A stretch of DNA of 53,829 bases from Prorocentrum cordatum (GCA_963575745.1 CAUYUJ010016489.1:221556-275384); one strand, 5' to 3'; shown: positions 1 to 9,689, counted from the first letter of the stretch. Program-made: numbers and translations. The notes: generated by a model not told the origin, from the sequence alone.

Positions 1-342
1 AGGAGAGAGAGAGAGAGATAGCGCCTGGAGCCGCGGGCCCGAAGCTGTCCAGCAGCTGCGGCGCGACGCGGCCGCCGCGCGGGAGCTCCCCGCTGAGCGC
101 GCTCAGCTGCTCCTCCTCGGCCTGGCGCGGGGCGTCTTCCCTGCGAAATGCTTGAGAGATCATGGGTTGAGAAATTCATAGCCTCAGAAATTGAATCATG
201 GGATAGGAAATCATGGATTAAGAAATCATGGGTTAAGACATTCATAGTCCGCCGTCGTGAACGCCGGCGCCGTCGGCGAACGGCGACGGCGACGGCGACG
301 CCGACGGCGCCGACGACGACGACCCCTGGGGCCCTGGCATCT
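1..342. repeat. Simple and 15-bp tandem repeats, no gene
   Basis: A short GA run opens the window. Positions about 150-245 hold a 15-bp minisatellite with unit near GAAATCATGGGTTAA, whose length keeps an open frame and yields KSWIK/KSWVK-like translations. Positions about 255-330 are a GACGGC-type trinucleotide run. I see no gene here. Confidence 0.6.
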
Positions 343-592
343 CAACTGTTTCTCGGGACGACCGACATGGGTACTGAAGGAGTGGGCACGATGCCCTGCC
401 CATCTTGAACACGACTGGCTGTCCGCGCCGGCGCGGGCGTTGTTCTCTGAAGACAGAAAGCCGCCTGCCCGACATGAGCCGCTGTCGGTTTTGGACCGCA
501 TCTGTTGGGTGTCCTCCAGCATCACACCGAAGCCGAACAACAACCGAAATACAAGTACATGCTGTTGCGCCCCAACGAACACATGTTCTCAA
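343..592 (-). mobile_element. MITE-like repeat family B, copy 1 (inverted)
   Basis: The reverse complement aligns along most of its length with 9274-9462. Shared blocks include GGGCAGGCGG followed by a CTGTCTTCA/CTGTCTCAA block, and a GGGTAC...GTGGGCACGATGCC end. The two ends of the family are inverted relative to each other. No coding capacity is seen, so it is probably a non-autonomous DNA element. Confidence 0.55.
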
Positions 593-810
593 TTACAGCT
601 GTCTTAATACGTCCTAGATGACCCCACGCTCTAAGCACCAAATCGAACAAGCACATCTCAGCAAAGACGCATGTTCAACAAACGCATTCCGGGCGTCCAG
701 ATTTTCGAGCTGGACGCTTTCGCCCAGTACCTAGGCCCCGGGAGCCTCACAGATCGATCAACCCTGGAACACGGCCCAGGAAGATGGGGTTTGGGGCTCC
801 AGTCGCTAAT

Positions 811-970
811 TTACCAGCCTGGAACGTATCCCTATCCCTATGCTGGGCATCTCCTCATCACGATGCCAATCTTAGGGATTCCCTTATTTTTTGGCGGCGA
901 ATCCCAAAGATTGTCGTCGCCTTTTGGCGTCAATCAATCTTAGGGATAGGGATACGTTCGAGGCTGGTAA
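811..970. mobile_element. MITE-like element N with 30-bp terminal inverted repeats
   Basis: Positions 811-840 (starting TTACCAGCCTGGAACG) and 941-970 (ending CGAGGCTGGTAA) are reverse complements over 30 bp with about two mismatches, and both carry the TATCCCTATCCCTA motif. The 100-bp centre is non-coding. The whole is 160 bp, a typical MITE size. No second copy was seen in the window. Confidence 0.7.
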
Positions 971-1430
971 CTACTGTTTCACCGTGTTCGGCGGCGAGCG
1001 AGGGGGGGGGGAACGAGAGGGGGCGGGCCTTCTCAGAAGGCCCGGAAGTCCCCTGGTCTTCTGAGAAGGCTTCTAAGCCTTGCCCGAAGACGCAGCAAGC
1101 CACTTCGAAGGCCAGAGGCCTGCCGAGAGGCCCCGCCGCCTGCGGAGAAAGCCTTCTCCTCCTCACTTCCACCCGTGAACGGTGTCTTGTTCGGCGTTTC
1201 GACAGTGGGCGGAAGGGGGAGGGGTAGGGGGGGGGTCCGGTTCCAGACCTCTGCTTCACGCGATAGGTTGCAGCAGTGCGTCGCCTGGGGGAGAGCCAAG
1301 CAGCCGGGACCTACTCCAAGGGGGGGGGGAAAGGGTGCGAGGGCCCGCACCGATCGGCAGAGCCACGACAAAGACAGCCGATCAGCCCTCCCTTGCCGCC
1401 GACGTTCTTCGCCTCTGCCGAGACGTCGGA
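971..1430. other. Unassigned GC-rich stretch
   Basis: No gene is recognised. A near-perfect palindrome, GGGCCTTCT-C-AGAAGGCCC, lies around 1024-1042 and is followed by CTTCTGAGAAGG-like echoes. Several poly-G runs follow. Confidence 0.4.
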
Positions 1431-1850
1431 TCTCGGGGGGGGGCGCCGACGACGGCGACGGCCGAGGGCGACGGCGCCGCCCTCGGTGTCGCCGACGGAC
1501 GACCGGCGGCGGCGCTGCCGATGGAGCGGCGGGGCAGCGCGGGCGGCGGCCGCTGCGAGGCCAGGCCTGGCCGGAGACGCGCCGCCCCCGGCGAGCGCGG
1601 TTGCGGCGGACGCGGAACGCAGCTCGCGACGGCGCTGGCGACGGCGACGGGGATGCCGACGCCGACGCGGTGATGCCGACGCCTGCGCCGACAGCGGCGA
1701 GGGCGGCGACGGGGACGACGACGCCGACGATGACGCCGACGCCTTCGCCGATGGCGCCGACGACGGGGACGCCGACGCCGACGGAGACGCCGACGCCTGC
1801 GCCGACGGCGAGGACGGCGACGGCTGGGGCGACGCAGGCGGGCCTGGGGA
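1431..1850. repeat. GC-rich (GAC/GCC)n trinucleotide tract
   Basis: The tract is dominated by GACGCC and GCCGAC units with interruptions. All six frames stay open for long stretches because the unit is a triplet, giving Arg-, Ala-, Thr- or Asp-rich translations with no domain. I read it as an expanded and decaying microsatellite. Confidence 0.75.
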
Positions 1851-2194
1851 GCGCGACCCCTCTGGGATCACAGCGGCTGCCCACCCACCCCATCCACGCC
1901 GCCCCCGCCTGCGCCGCCGCCCCCTCGCCCGTTCCGCCGCCATGCTGCTCTTTGGCATGGGTTGCCTCCATGGCGTGTGTCATTGAGGTGTGCCATGCCC
2001 GTGGACGAAACGGCGCTTCAGCGCAGTGCCCCAAGACGTCAGAGTGGGAACACTGGATTGTCATCCTGCCCCTCTTCCTCGTTCCCTTTTCCTCTCGCAC
2101 GTCCTGACAGAGCCGAACTCACCGAACGCAACCGACTGTGGGCCTGGCCATGAAGTGTGGATTGTATAAGTAGATCTCGTGCTGGAAGCGGCTG

Positions 2195-2466
2195 GGGGGT
2201 CTGAACTGGTTGGACCTCAGAAAATCGGTGAAGAAGCCAAATTAAGTCAAAATCAAATCCCCTGACCACTCCGGGACCCCTCCCAATGTCCATCTGTTGC
2301 AGGTTTTTTCGCCCCAGATGCGTTGTCGACGCTCCCGCCCAGAAGCGGCCCCCTCGAGCCGAAAGAGGCGAAAACCGTTCCAAACTCCAGCGCCTCGAAC
2401 CTGCCCGCCCGTCCTGCTGGCTGGAACCAGTGCCGGGCCATCTCAGACCCTGACGGCTCCAAATAG
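2195..2466 (+). repeat. Dispersed repeat family H, copy 1
   Basis: It aligns with 21386-21652 along its length and with 31885-32025 over the right half. Shared blocks include AATCGGTGAAG/AATCGGCGAAG, the CGGAAGCGGCC region, CCTGCTnGCTGGA and CAGTGCTGG. No reading frame is conserved between copies. Confidence 0.6.
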
Positions 2467-2469
2467 GAT

Positions 2470-2636
2470 TAAGTCGGGCGTGTCCCCCTACAGGGGGACT
2501 TTGGACGAACAATAAAACTACCGAAAAGATGTTCACAAATCTCCAAAACAAAAAAAATACAAACCAACAACAAAACCCAAGGGCATTGTTTGACTATTGT
2601 TGAATCTCTCCTGTAGGGAGACGTGCCCGACTCAAC
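2470..2636. mobile_element. MITE-like family D, copy 1
   Basis: The left end AGTCGGGCGTGTCCCCC and the right end GGGAGACGTGCCCGACT are inverted repeats. They flank an A-rich, non-coding centre of about 110 bp. The closest relative is at 3066-3212. Confidence 0.7.
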
Positions 2637-2724
2637 CCCAAGAAAATCTGACCGTCGGCCCAAGTCAACCCCAGGAAAATTATCGGGAACAGTCCTGCAC
2701 GTCGGCCCGAGGAGGCAGGTGCAA

Positions 2725-2866
2725 CCACGAAGTAGAGGAAGCCAGATCAAGATTGGGCTCGGGCCCGCCCGGAGAATAACAAACGCACAGCAAAAGCATC
2801 TGGATTCTTGAAGCAGGAAGCGCTAGAAGTAGATTGGGGTCTTGGCATCAAAAAATACCTATAGCC
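2725..2866 (+). mobile_element. MITE-like family C, degenerate copy
   Basis: It shares the block around CACAGCAAAAGC, GATTCTTGAAGCAGGAAG, GAAGTAGATTGGGGTC and AAAAATACCTA with copies at 31313, 37153 and 37480. The terminal TACACG ends are eroded. Confidence 0.55.
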
Positions 2867-3065
2867 GGCCCGCATCATAGAGATGCGCGATAAGGACGTG
2901 ATGGCCTCGGACGCCCATTTCGAAGCTCTTACAGCGGGTCGCGACCAACAAAAGTGGTCAAGGATGGAAAAAAGAGGCAAGGATGCAGGAGTACCCTTGA
3001 GAAGGTTGCCCAAACGTTCTATGCGGGTTGACTGCACGTTCAACGACCAGCGTGCACCCTTGGAT

Positions 3066-3212
3066 TAGGTCGGGCATGTCCCCCCACAGGCGGATACCGT
3101 ACAAATGCTGTAAAATGGTCAACGCAAAGAAAGAACGAAAATATGCCCCAGACTATTTTATTTACTATTTTTGAATACTCCCCCTGTAGAGGGACTGGCC
3201 CGACCTACTTCA
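3066..3212. mobile_element. MITE-like family D, copy 2
   Basis: The ends TAGGTCGGGCATGTCCCCC and GGACTGGCCCGACCTA are inverted. The AT-rich centre matches 2470-2636 in layout but only loosely in sequence. Confidence 0.65.
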
Positions 3213-3453
3213 AATCCCTCATTACTCGTCCCCCGGGTCCGGTTTTTCAACTCGCCTTTTTGTAACTGGGGGGATCAAGTATATGAGGGCGCTTTCTTTG
3301 GATTGGAGCTCAAAGGGTCCCACCTATGAAGGCACCCCGTCGAAGAGGGGGGTCCGGAATAGTAGGTCGCGTCGCATCTGGACGGGGGGCCCGTTTTCTG
3401 GGAGGGGGGGTCGATTAAGAAGGGATTTGGAGTAAGAGTACCCTTGGAGCTCC
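3213..3453. other. Unassigned stretch
   Basis: Non-repetitive GC-rich sequence with poly-G runs. No gene, RNA or clear inverted repeat was seen. Confidence 0.3.
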
Positions 3454-3563
3454 GGGAGGAGGAGGAGGAGGGGGAGGAGGAGGAGGAGGAGGAGGAGGGG
3501 GAGGAGGAGGCAAGGAGGTCATCCTCGTGCTGCTCGTTGCGCTCCTAATCGTCCTCCTCTTCA

Positions 3564-3594
<31 letters not shown>

Positions 3595-4094
3595 GAGGAG
3601 GAGGAGGGGGAGGAGGAGGAGGAGGAGGAGGAGGAGGAGGAGGGGGGGAGGCGGAGGAGGAGGAGGAGAGAGGAGAGGAGGAAGAGGAGGAACGCGTTGG
3701 GCGGCACGCGGGCGGGCGCGGCCTCCACGGCGAAGCGGGCCCACCATTCCGCGGCGCCGCCGGCGCCGAGAGCCCGGTGCGCCTCTGGGGGTGGGGCGGG
3801 GGGGGGCGGCGGAAGGGCAGGACCGCAGAGGGCAGGTCAGGACAGTGGAGGAGGAGAAGGAAAACGGAAGAGGAGGACGAGGAGGAGGAGGAGGAGGAGG
3901 AGGAGGAGGAGGAGGAGGAGGAGGAGGAGGGGGAGGAGAGGAGGGGGAGGGAGGAGGAGGAGGAGGAGGGAGGAGGAGGAGGAGGAGGAGGAGGAGGAGG
4001 AGGAGGAGGAGGGGGAGGAGGAGGAGGAGGAGGAGGAGGAGGAGGAGGAGGGAGGAGGAGGAGGAGGAGGAGGAGGAGGAGGAGGAGGAGGAGT
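3454..4094 (+). repeat. (GGA)n microsatellite tract
   Basis: Three GGA-rich blocks (about 3454-3510, 3571-3690 and 3846-4094) are separated by short unique sequence. The overlapping poly-Gly, poly-Arg, poly-Glu and poly-Ser/Pro frames are artefacts of the triplet unit. Confidence 0.9.
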
Positions 4095-4525
4095 CACTCG
4101 CCAAACATATCCGTACGAGGGCAACAGACAAGGCATTATTTGTACTCCTCCCTCAGGCTCGCCTGACAACGGACAACCGCGCCAGGGCCGCCGAGAAGCA
4201 GTTGACTGCTCAACTTCCGTTGGTCCCCTCTGGTCTAGGACGGAATATGCCCACTGTTTCGGGCACCCCTGGTCCAGTCCGTCTCGAGCGTTTCGGCGTG
4301 TGGTTGGCTATCCTCTTCAGGACCTGCCACAACCAACCACACGGGGCAGGCCGACGCTGTCACAAACGACGCCACTGTTTCCGACTGTGCGAATACACCA
4401 CGCGTACCTCTCGAATGCAACGATACACTGCGTCTGGCTGTATTACGGGACTCCTTCGTACACACCGCAATTGCCGGAAGATGTCAAGTCAGGCTCTGAG
4501 AACCTGCTGCTGTGGCCTTGTAGTA
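4095..4525 (+). repeat. Segmental duplication P, copy 1 (uninterrupted; empty site for element X)
   Basis: Positions 4136-4520 align with 5863-6242 at roughly 90 percent identity by eye, and 4097-4135 align with 4799-4837. In this copy the two parts are contiguous at ACAAGGCATTATT/TGTACTCC. In the other copy they are split by element X. An A-rich run of 14 (about 4526-4539) follows the homology. A minus-strand frame of about 76 codons persists in both copies but resembles no known protein. Confidence 0.8.
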
Positions 4526-4539
4526 AAAAAAAAAAAAAA

Positions 4540-4798
4540 TGCACCCTTTTTCGTGGCGCCGCCAGCAACCGCAGCAAAGCCGGGCGACTGCCTCCTTATT
4601 CATGAGCGGACTCTAACCACGGCCCAGGGGTGTGAGTCACCCGACCCTTGCGTTAGGCGCTAGTGGATAATCAGAGCGCACCTGCGAAGCCCCTTTTTGG
4701 TAAAGCCACCATTGATACCTCTCTGACTGTTGGGAAAAAGGCCGCACCACCGAAGAGTAGCTCCTGGAGAGACTGTCGGCTGATAACCAGTCGCCCGC
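4540..4798. other. Unassigned spacer between duplicated segments
   Basis: The sequence is mostly unique. No gene, RNA or tandem repeat was recognised. It separates the two P copies. Confidence 0.35.
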
Positions 4799-6244
4799 CA
4801 AGCATATCCGTACGAGTGCAACATACAAGGCATTATTGAATCGCTTCGCTCATTCCGCCGGCCCGTGATATGGCATCGCTGGTTTTTGTCTGTGTGTTCG
4901 TTGCCCATGTTGCGCTCTTGGGGGCGGGTGTCGTTCGGACGCGTTGCGTGGGGAGTTTTGATGGTGAAGCAGTTCCCTGGGGGTCGTCTCTCGATGGGGC
5001 GAAATAGAGTCGTCGTCAAGATGCTTCTTTGGGGGGCCTCTTGGGGTCTGTTGAGAGGCCGTTCGGGGGCGCCTGGGAGACATGTTTGAAGCCTTCTGGG
5101 GCTTCTTTTGGGCCTCCTGGGAGTCTCCTGGGGCCTCTTGGCGACATCTTGGGGCCTCTTGGAGGCCTCTTGGGGCCTCTTTGGGACCTCCTGGGCGCCT
5201 TCTGGGGACGGAGGGCTCCATTTTTGAGTTCTCGGTATCCCTCCTGAGTCCCTCTTGGGCCCGTCTTGGGGCCTCTTGGTCCGTCTTGGGCGGCACTTGG
5301 GCCGTCTTGAGGGCTCTCTTGGGTCGTTTCGGCGCCGTCTTGGGAGCTTCGTGGGCCGTCTTGGAGCGGTCTTGGGGGCCTCTTGGGCCGTCTTGGAGCG
5401 TCCGGAAGCCGAAAAAGCCAGAACACAAAAAACATCGAAAAAACAATGAAAATCAACGATTTTGGCCTCTTGGGGCTCTCTTCGGAGGCCTCTTGGAAGG
5501 CTCTTGGGGCGTCTTGGAGGCCTCTTGGGCTGTCTTGGGGGCCTTTTGGGCCGTCTTGGGGTCATCTTCGGCGTCTTCGAGCGCTCTTTGGGCGTCTCGG
5601 GGGCCTCTTGGGCAGTCTTGGGGGCCTCTTGGGGCACTCTGAGCGCGCTCTGGGGAGCCTGAGAGGCCGCACCCAGAAGGAAAACCATCTCTGAGTAGAC
5701 TTTGGTCGGGCGGCGGTCGGGCGGCGGTCGGGCGTTGGTCGGGGTACTTTTCGCCGGGGGACCCCCAGGGGCCGCCCCGCGCGCGCGAACTAGAAATACT
5801 GTTAATACTGTTAACCAGTTACCGGAGATCTTAGCACGCCCTGGCCCGTTGGGCCGGCGAATTTGTACACCCGCCTCAGGCTCGCCTGACACCGGACAAC
5901 CGCGCCAGGGTCGCCGAGAAGCAGTTGACTGCGCAACTTCCGTTGGTTCCTTTTCTGGTCTAGGACGGAGTATGCCTACTCTTTCGGGCACCCCTGGTCC
6001 AGTTCGTCTCCAGCGTTTCGGCGTATGGTTGGTTATCCTCTTCAGGACCTGCCACAACCAACCACACGGGGCAGGCGGACGCTGTTAGGAACGACACCTC
6101 TGTTTCCGACTGTGCGAACACACCACGCGTACCTCTCGAATGCAACGATACACTGCGTCTGGCTGTATTATGGGACTCCTTCGTACACACCACAATTGCC
6201 AGAAGATGTCAAGCCAGGCTCTGAGAACCTGCAGTTGTGGCCTT
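4799..6244 (+). repeat. Segmental duplication P, copy 2 (interrupted by X)
   Basis: The left fragment (4799-4837) and right fragment (5863-6242) together reproduce copy 1. Element X sits exactly at the junction. The right end runs into a GGA microsatellite, whereas copy 1 runs into an A-run. Confidence 0.75.
4838..5863 (-). mobile_element. Element X, copy 1 (non-autonomous, inserted in duplicate P)
   Basis: It is bounded by the P halves at GGCATTATT and TGTACACC. The ends are imperfect inverted repeats: ATTCCGCCGGCCC at the left and GGGCCGGCGAAT at the right. The body is a GCCTCTTGG-type array with a period near 10-11 bp around an AT-rich core (5400-5470), then a CGGTCGGGCG run. The reverse complement matches 7371-8228. 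About 200 bp near 4866-5090 is missing from the other copy. Long Pro/Lys/Arg frames come from the array; no transposase is seen. A 3-bp ATT target duplication is possible. Confidence 0.75.
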
Positions 6245-6447
6245 CGAAGAAGGGAGGAAGGGAGGAAACAAGGGGAAGAGGAGGAAGAATGGAGAGGAGG
6301 AGGAGGAGGAGGAGGAGGGAGGGAGGAGGAGGAGGAGGAGGAGGGAGGAGGAGGGAGGATAGGGGAGGATGATGAGGATAAGGAGGAGGAGGAGAAGGAG
6401 GAGGAGGAGGATATGGAGGAGGAGGAGGAGGAGGGAGGAGGAGGAGA
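6245..6447 (+). repeat. (GGA)n microsatellite
   Basis: A GGA/GAG-rich tract with short interruptions (GATGAGGATAAGG). No gene. Confidence 0.9.
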
Positions 6448-6469
6448 TGAATAGATTTCGTCGTCCTGC

Positions 6470-6572
6470 CGCCGGGACAGCAGAGGGCAGGGCAGGATAG
6501 CAGAGGGTGGGATAGCAAAGGGCAGGGTCGGACAGCAAAGGGCACGATAGTAGAGGGTAGGGCAGACAGTCA
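6470..6572 (+). repeat. 15/20-bp minisatellite
   Basis: About five units alternate between about 20 bp (GATAGCAGAGGGCAGGGCAG-like) and about 15 bp (GATAGCAAAGGG-like). The array is non-coding. Confidence 0.6.
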
Positions 6573-6975
6573 GCTCACGCAGCTGGTGTTCCCGGCGCCT
6601 CCTGGCGCCAGGAGGTGCCGGGAGGCGCCCCTGCATCGGGGAATGGGCCCAGCGGCGGGGCCGGAACCAGCTGCACGCAGCACTTTTTGTACCCCCCCCC
6701 CCCTTCCCTTCTTTCCCTGCCCCCTCCTTCCTCCCACCCTTTTCCCCCCCCCCCTCCTTCCCATCCTCCCTCTCCCCCCCATTCCCCCCCCACCCCCTCC
6801 CTTCCTGCCTCCCCCGCTGCCGCTCCTCCTCCGAGTGGAGACCGCATGCGTTCGGACCACAACTCGGCCCCGCGGCGGCCGCTCGTGGCGACCTGGGCGC
6901 CCCCGGCGCGCTCTCGGCGAGGCCAAGCCTCTGCAAGGCACCCAGGGGCCGGAGGGTCGCCGAGAGCCCGACGGA
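6573..6975. other. C-rich stretch with repeat M relative, no gene
   Basis: Positions 6573-6615 match 31270-31312 (CACGCAGCTGG followed by the GGCGCCTCCTGGCGCCA region). Positions 6690-6805 are poly-C/CCT. Positions 6867-6965 are a diverged relative of family M (compare 7272-7362 and 8703-8815). Confidence 0.45.
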
Positions 6976-7232
6976 AGCGTCCGCAGACCTCGAAGCGTTG
7001 GAGCCCTGGAAATCGGCACCGACACCAACACAGGGGAGCTGCCTCCACAGGGGGAAAAGGATCCCAGATTTCGGTGTTGGTGGTAACATTTCGATCACCT
7101 TGGATGCCAGAATCTGACCACCATCACCGAGATCGGGATCTTCTTCCCTCGGTGGAGGCACACCGCCGAGATAGATAGTGTTGGTGGCAACCGCTAGGCC
7201 TGCGAGAAGCTTCGAAACGTCGTTGCCCCTGA
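6976..7232. repeat. Large imperfect inverted repeat (hairpin)
   Basis: The two halves pair around about 7098. For example, GCCTCCACAGGGGGAAAAGG at about 7040 pairs with the reverse complement of CTTCTTCCCTCGGTGGAGGC near 7138-7157. Further blocks (CACCAACAC, GATCCC, GGTGnTGGTGGT) match on both sides. The minus strand reads like a plausible exon, but the symmetry suggests an inverted-repeat element. Confidence 0.6.
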
Positions 7233-7271
7233 GCTTCTGCCCCACTGTTTGGGGCCATACACGCGAGCCTC

Positions 7272-7362
7272 TGGCGGCCGCTCAGAACAGCTCCGGCGCC
7301 CCCCGGGAACCCTCTCGGCGAGAGGCGCGGCCGCTGGAGCGCACCCCGAGGCCGCGAAAAAA
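7272..7362 (+). repeat. Dispersed repeat family M, copy
   Basis: It shares the CCCTCTCGGC, GCCGCTGGAG and CACCCCGAGGCCGCG blocks with 8703-8815. It is directly adjacent to element X copy 2. Confidence 0.5.
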
Positions 7363-7370
7363 AATATAAA

Positions 7371-8228
7371 ATTCGCCGGCCCAACGGGCCAGGGCGTGCT
7401 AAGATCTCCGGTAACTGTTTAACAGTATTAACAGTATTTCTAGTTCGCGCGCGCGGGGCGGCCCCTGGGGGTCCCCCGGCGAAAAGTACCCCGACCAACG
7501 CCCGACCGCCGCCCGACCGCCGCCCGACCGCCGCCCGACCAAGTCTACTCAGAGATGGTTTTCCTTCTGGGTGCGGCCTCTCAGGCTCCCCAGAGCGCGC
7601 TCAGAGTGCCCCAAGAGGCCCCCAAGACTGCCCAAGAGGCCCCCGAGACGCCCAAAGAGCGCTCGAAGACGCCGAAGATGACCCCAAGACGGCCCAAAAG
7701 GCCCCCAAGACAGCCCAAGAGGCCTCCAAGACGCCCCAAGAGCCTTCCAAGAGGCCTCCGAAGAGAGCCCCAAGAGGCCAAAATCGTTGATTTTCATTTG
7801 TTTTTTCGATGTTTTTTGTGTTCTGGCTTTTTCGGCTTCCGGACGCTCCAAGACGGCCCAAGAGGCCCCCAAGACCGCTCCAAGACGGCCCACGAGGCTC
7901 CCAAGACGGCCCCGGAACGGCCCAGGAGGGCCCCCAAGACGGCCCAAGTGCCGCCCAAGACGGACCAAGAGGCCCCAAGACGGGCCCAAGAGGGGCTCAA
8001 GAGGGGAACCGAGAACTGAAAAATCGAGCCCTCCGCCCCAGAAGGCGCCCAGGAGGCCCCAAAAAGGCCCCAAGAGGCCCCCAAGAGGCCCCCAAGACGC
8101 CCCAAGAGGCGCCCAAGAGGCCCAAAAGAGGCCCCAAGAGGCCCCAAAACGGCCCCCAAGAGGCCCCAAAACTCGGCTAGCCCACACCGGTGCGACAATA
8201 TGGGCCGGCGGAATGAGCGAAGCGATTA
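7371..8228 (+). mobile_element. Element X, copy 2 (opposite strand to copy 1)
   Basis: It begins ATTCGCCGGCCCAACGGGCC and ends GGGCCGGCGGAATGAGCGAA, so its ends are partly inverted. It contains the same AT-rich core and CCCAAGA-type array as copy 1 but is shorter by about 170-200 bp. The flanks differ from copy 1, which supports a separate insertion over a simple duplication. An open frame from 7555 (Pro/Lys/Arg-rich) is shared with the other copy and has no recognised domain. Confidence 0.75.
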
Positions 8229-8261
8229 AATAACCGAAAACCTCGAACCCCGAGAACTCGA

Positions 8262-8433
8262 TACAGGAACCCTAAGGAACCCTAAATAAGGAACGAGGCC
8301 CTCTTTTCCCATGAGATCAACTTCGATGTCCCATGGAAACCCTAAGGAAAACCCAAGGCAAACCGTAAAACAATCAAGGAACGCCGAGCCCCTCCCCAAT
8401 GAAAAGGGTTCCTTCTTGAGCGCCCCGACTGTA
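8262..8433 (+). mobile_element. MITE family A, copy 1
   Basis: It matches the four other copies across about 170 bp, including CCCTAAATAAGGAACGAGG and GGAGCCCCTCCCC. The left terminal repeat is shortened (TACAGGAACCC). The right end is intact (GCGCCCCGACTGTA). Confidence 0.75.
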
Positions 8434-8682
8434 CAGGCCTCCTAGAAAGGGTCCGAGTACATGGGATAAGAGGATGGCGCCGCATCGCCAACGCATTGGC
8501 GATGCATCGGCGACGCACCGGCGATGCATCGGCGATGCATCGGCGACGCATCGGCGACGCCGGCGTGGAGAAAATCGAGCTCCACATTGAGCCGCATCGG
8601 CGATGCATCGGCGATGCATCGGTGAGGCGGTGCGATCCTCCGGCCCCATCTACTCCGACCCCGTCCGGACGGTCTAGACGTG
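8432..8682. mobile_element. MITE-like family E, copy 1
   Basis: The core is an array of GCGATGCATCGGC palindromes. The outer arms, AGGATGGCGCCGCATCGCC and GCGATCCTCCGGCCCCAT, are inverted. Similar copies lie at 16692, 21011, 32092, 34333 and 34509. It directly abuts MITE A. Confidence 0.65.
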
Positions 8683-8702
8683 GGCGCCGATGCTCCTGGC
8701 GA

Positions 8703-8815
8703 CCACAGACTTGGGCCGCCCGAGGCCGCTCAGGACGACTCCGGCAACCCTGGAGCCCTCTCGGCAACCGCAGCCGCTGGAGGGCACCCCGAGGCCGCGG
8801 ACAACCCTCGAGAAG
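8703..8815 (+). repeat. Dispersed repeat family M, copy
   Basis: It shares GGCCGCTCAG, CCCTCTCGGCAA, GCCGCTGGAGGGCACCCC and GAGGCCGCG with 7272-7362. Confidence 0.5.
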
Positions 8816-9044
8816 GACCGAAGCCCCGAGAACCCTCGAAGACCTGACGTTGCCCCGCCCGGGCGAAGCCACGCGCAGGCCGGCCGAGCCGCAGGCAGCG
8901 ATCCCGAGGCGCCCTGGTGCACAGAAGCTGCGCCCAGCTGCCCTTTTCCTCCACTTCCTCCTCCCCGTCGTCCTTCCTCTTCGGGATCTGACCTCTGGGA
9001 GTTGTGATTTTTGTCTCTTTTTCGGGGATCCTCTGACCAAGGTC

Positions 9045-9236
9045 AATCCAGACCCGGGTCAGTCAGGCCTTGCAGAATCCTGCAAGATCCTGCAAGATCC
9101 TGCACCCAAACCAGGGTCAATGCGAAGGATCCTGCAAGATTCTGCACCCAAACACGGGGCAGTGCGACCCTGGACCTGCAGGATCCTGCCAGATCGGGCG
9201 CTCTGGCTGACCCCCATTTGCATTGACCCCCGTCTC
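9045..9236 (+). repeat. Dispersed repeat family F, copy 1
   Basis: It contains several GATCCTGCAAGAT units and ends with GGCGCTCTGGCTGACCCCC. It aligns with 36545-36695. The internal units are tandem (period near 10-12 bp). Confidence 0.6.
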
Positions 9237-9273
9237 AAGGCTACCAACTTTGGATGCCTCGGATCCGCGGGGG

Positions 9274-9462
9274 GGACGCCCGAAATGGGTACGGAAAGAA
9301 TGGGTACAATGCCGAACAACAAATGTTGCCCCAAACCAACAGAGGCCGCTGTTGGGCAGGCGGCCTCCTGTCTCAAATGTGCACAGGCCGCGGCGACACC
9401 GACAGCGAGCCCTGATCAAAATAAACAGGAACTGCTGTTGGGCATTGCACCCATTCTTCCCG
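9274..9462 (+). mobile_element. MITE-like family B, copy 2
   Basis: The left end GGGTACGGAAAGAATGGGTA and the right end (CACCCATTCTTCCCGTAC) are inverted. The centre holds GGGCAGGCGGCCTCCTG and GACACCGACAGCGAGC. It is followed immediately by MITE A copy 2, as also happens at 14100. Confidence 0.65.
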
Positions 9463-9641
9463 TACAGTCGGGGCGTTCACCTAAGGGACCCTAAATAAGG
9501 AACGAGGCCTCTTTTTCCCATAAATTAAACTTCGATTTCCCGTCGAACACTTAAGGAAAACCTGAGGCAAACCATGAAACAATGAAGGAACACGGAGCCC
9601 CTCCCCAACGAAAAGGGTCCCTTCTTCAGGGCCCCGACTGT
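9463..9641 (+). mobile_element. MITE family A, copy 2
   Basis: It starts TACAGTCGGGGCGTTCACC and ends TTCAGGGCCCCGACTGT. It is about 179 bp long, with the conserved CCCTAAATAAGGAACGAGG block. Confidence 0.8.
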
Positions 9642-9689
9642 CCTCACCTCGTCCGTGCCGAGGGGGGGGGCCTTCAGGAACTCCTCGCA

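Noticed and set aside
1033-2107. Overlapping 310- and 355-codon frames on both strands
   Set aside because: They arise from a GAC/GCC triplet tract that lacks stops in all frames; composition is Arg/Ala/Pro with no domain.
3415-4663. Poly-Gly/Arg/Glu and poly-Ser/Pro/Leu frames up to 378 codons
   Set aside because: Pure consequence of (GGA)n repeats.
4660-6057. 465-codon minus-strand Pro/Lys/Arg-rich frame
   Set aside because: It crosses element X, duplicate P and unrelated spacer; the repeats explain its openness and no domain is visible.
8262-8300. Telomere-like CCCTAAA
   Set aside because: It occurs once per MITE A copy as part of a conserved body, never in tandem.
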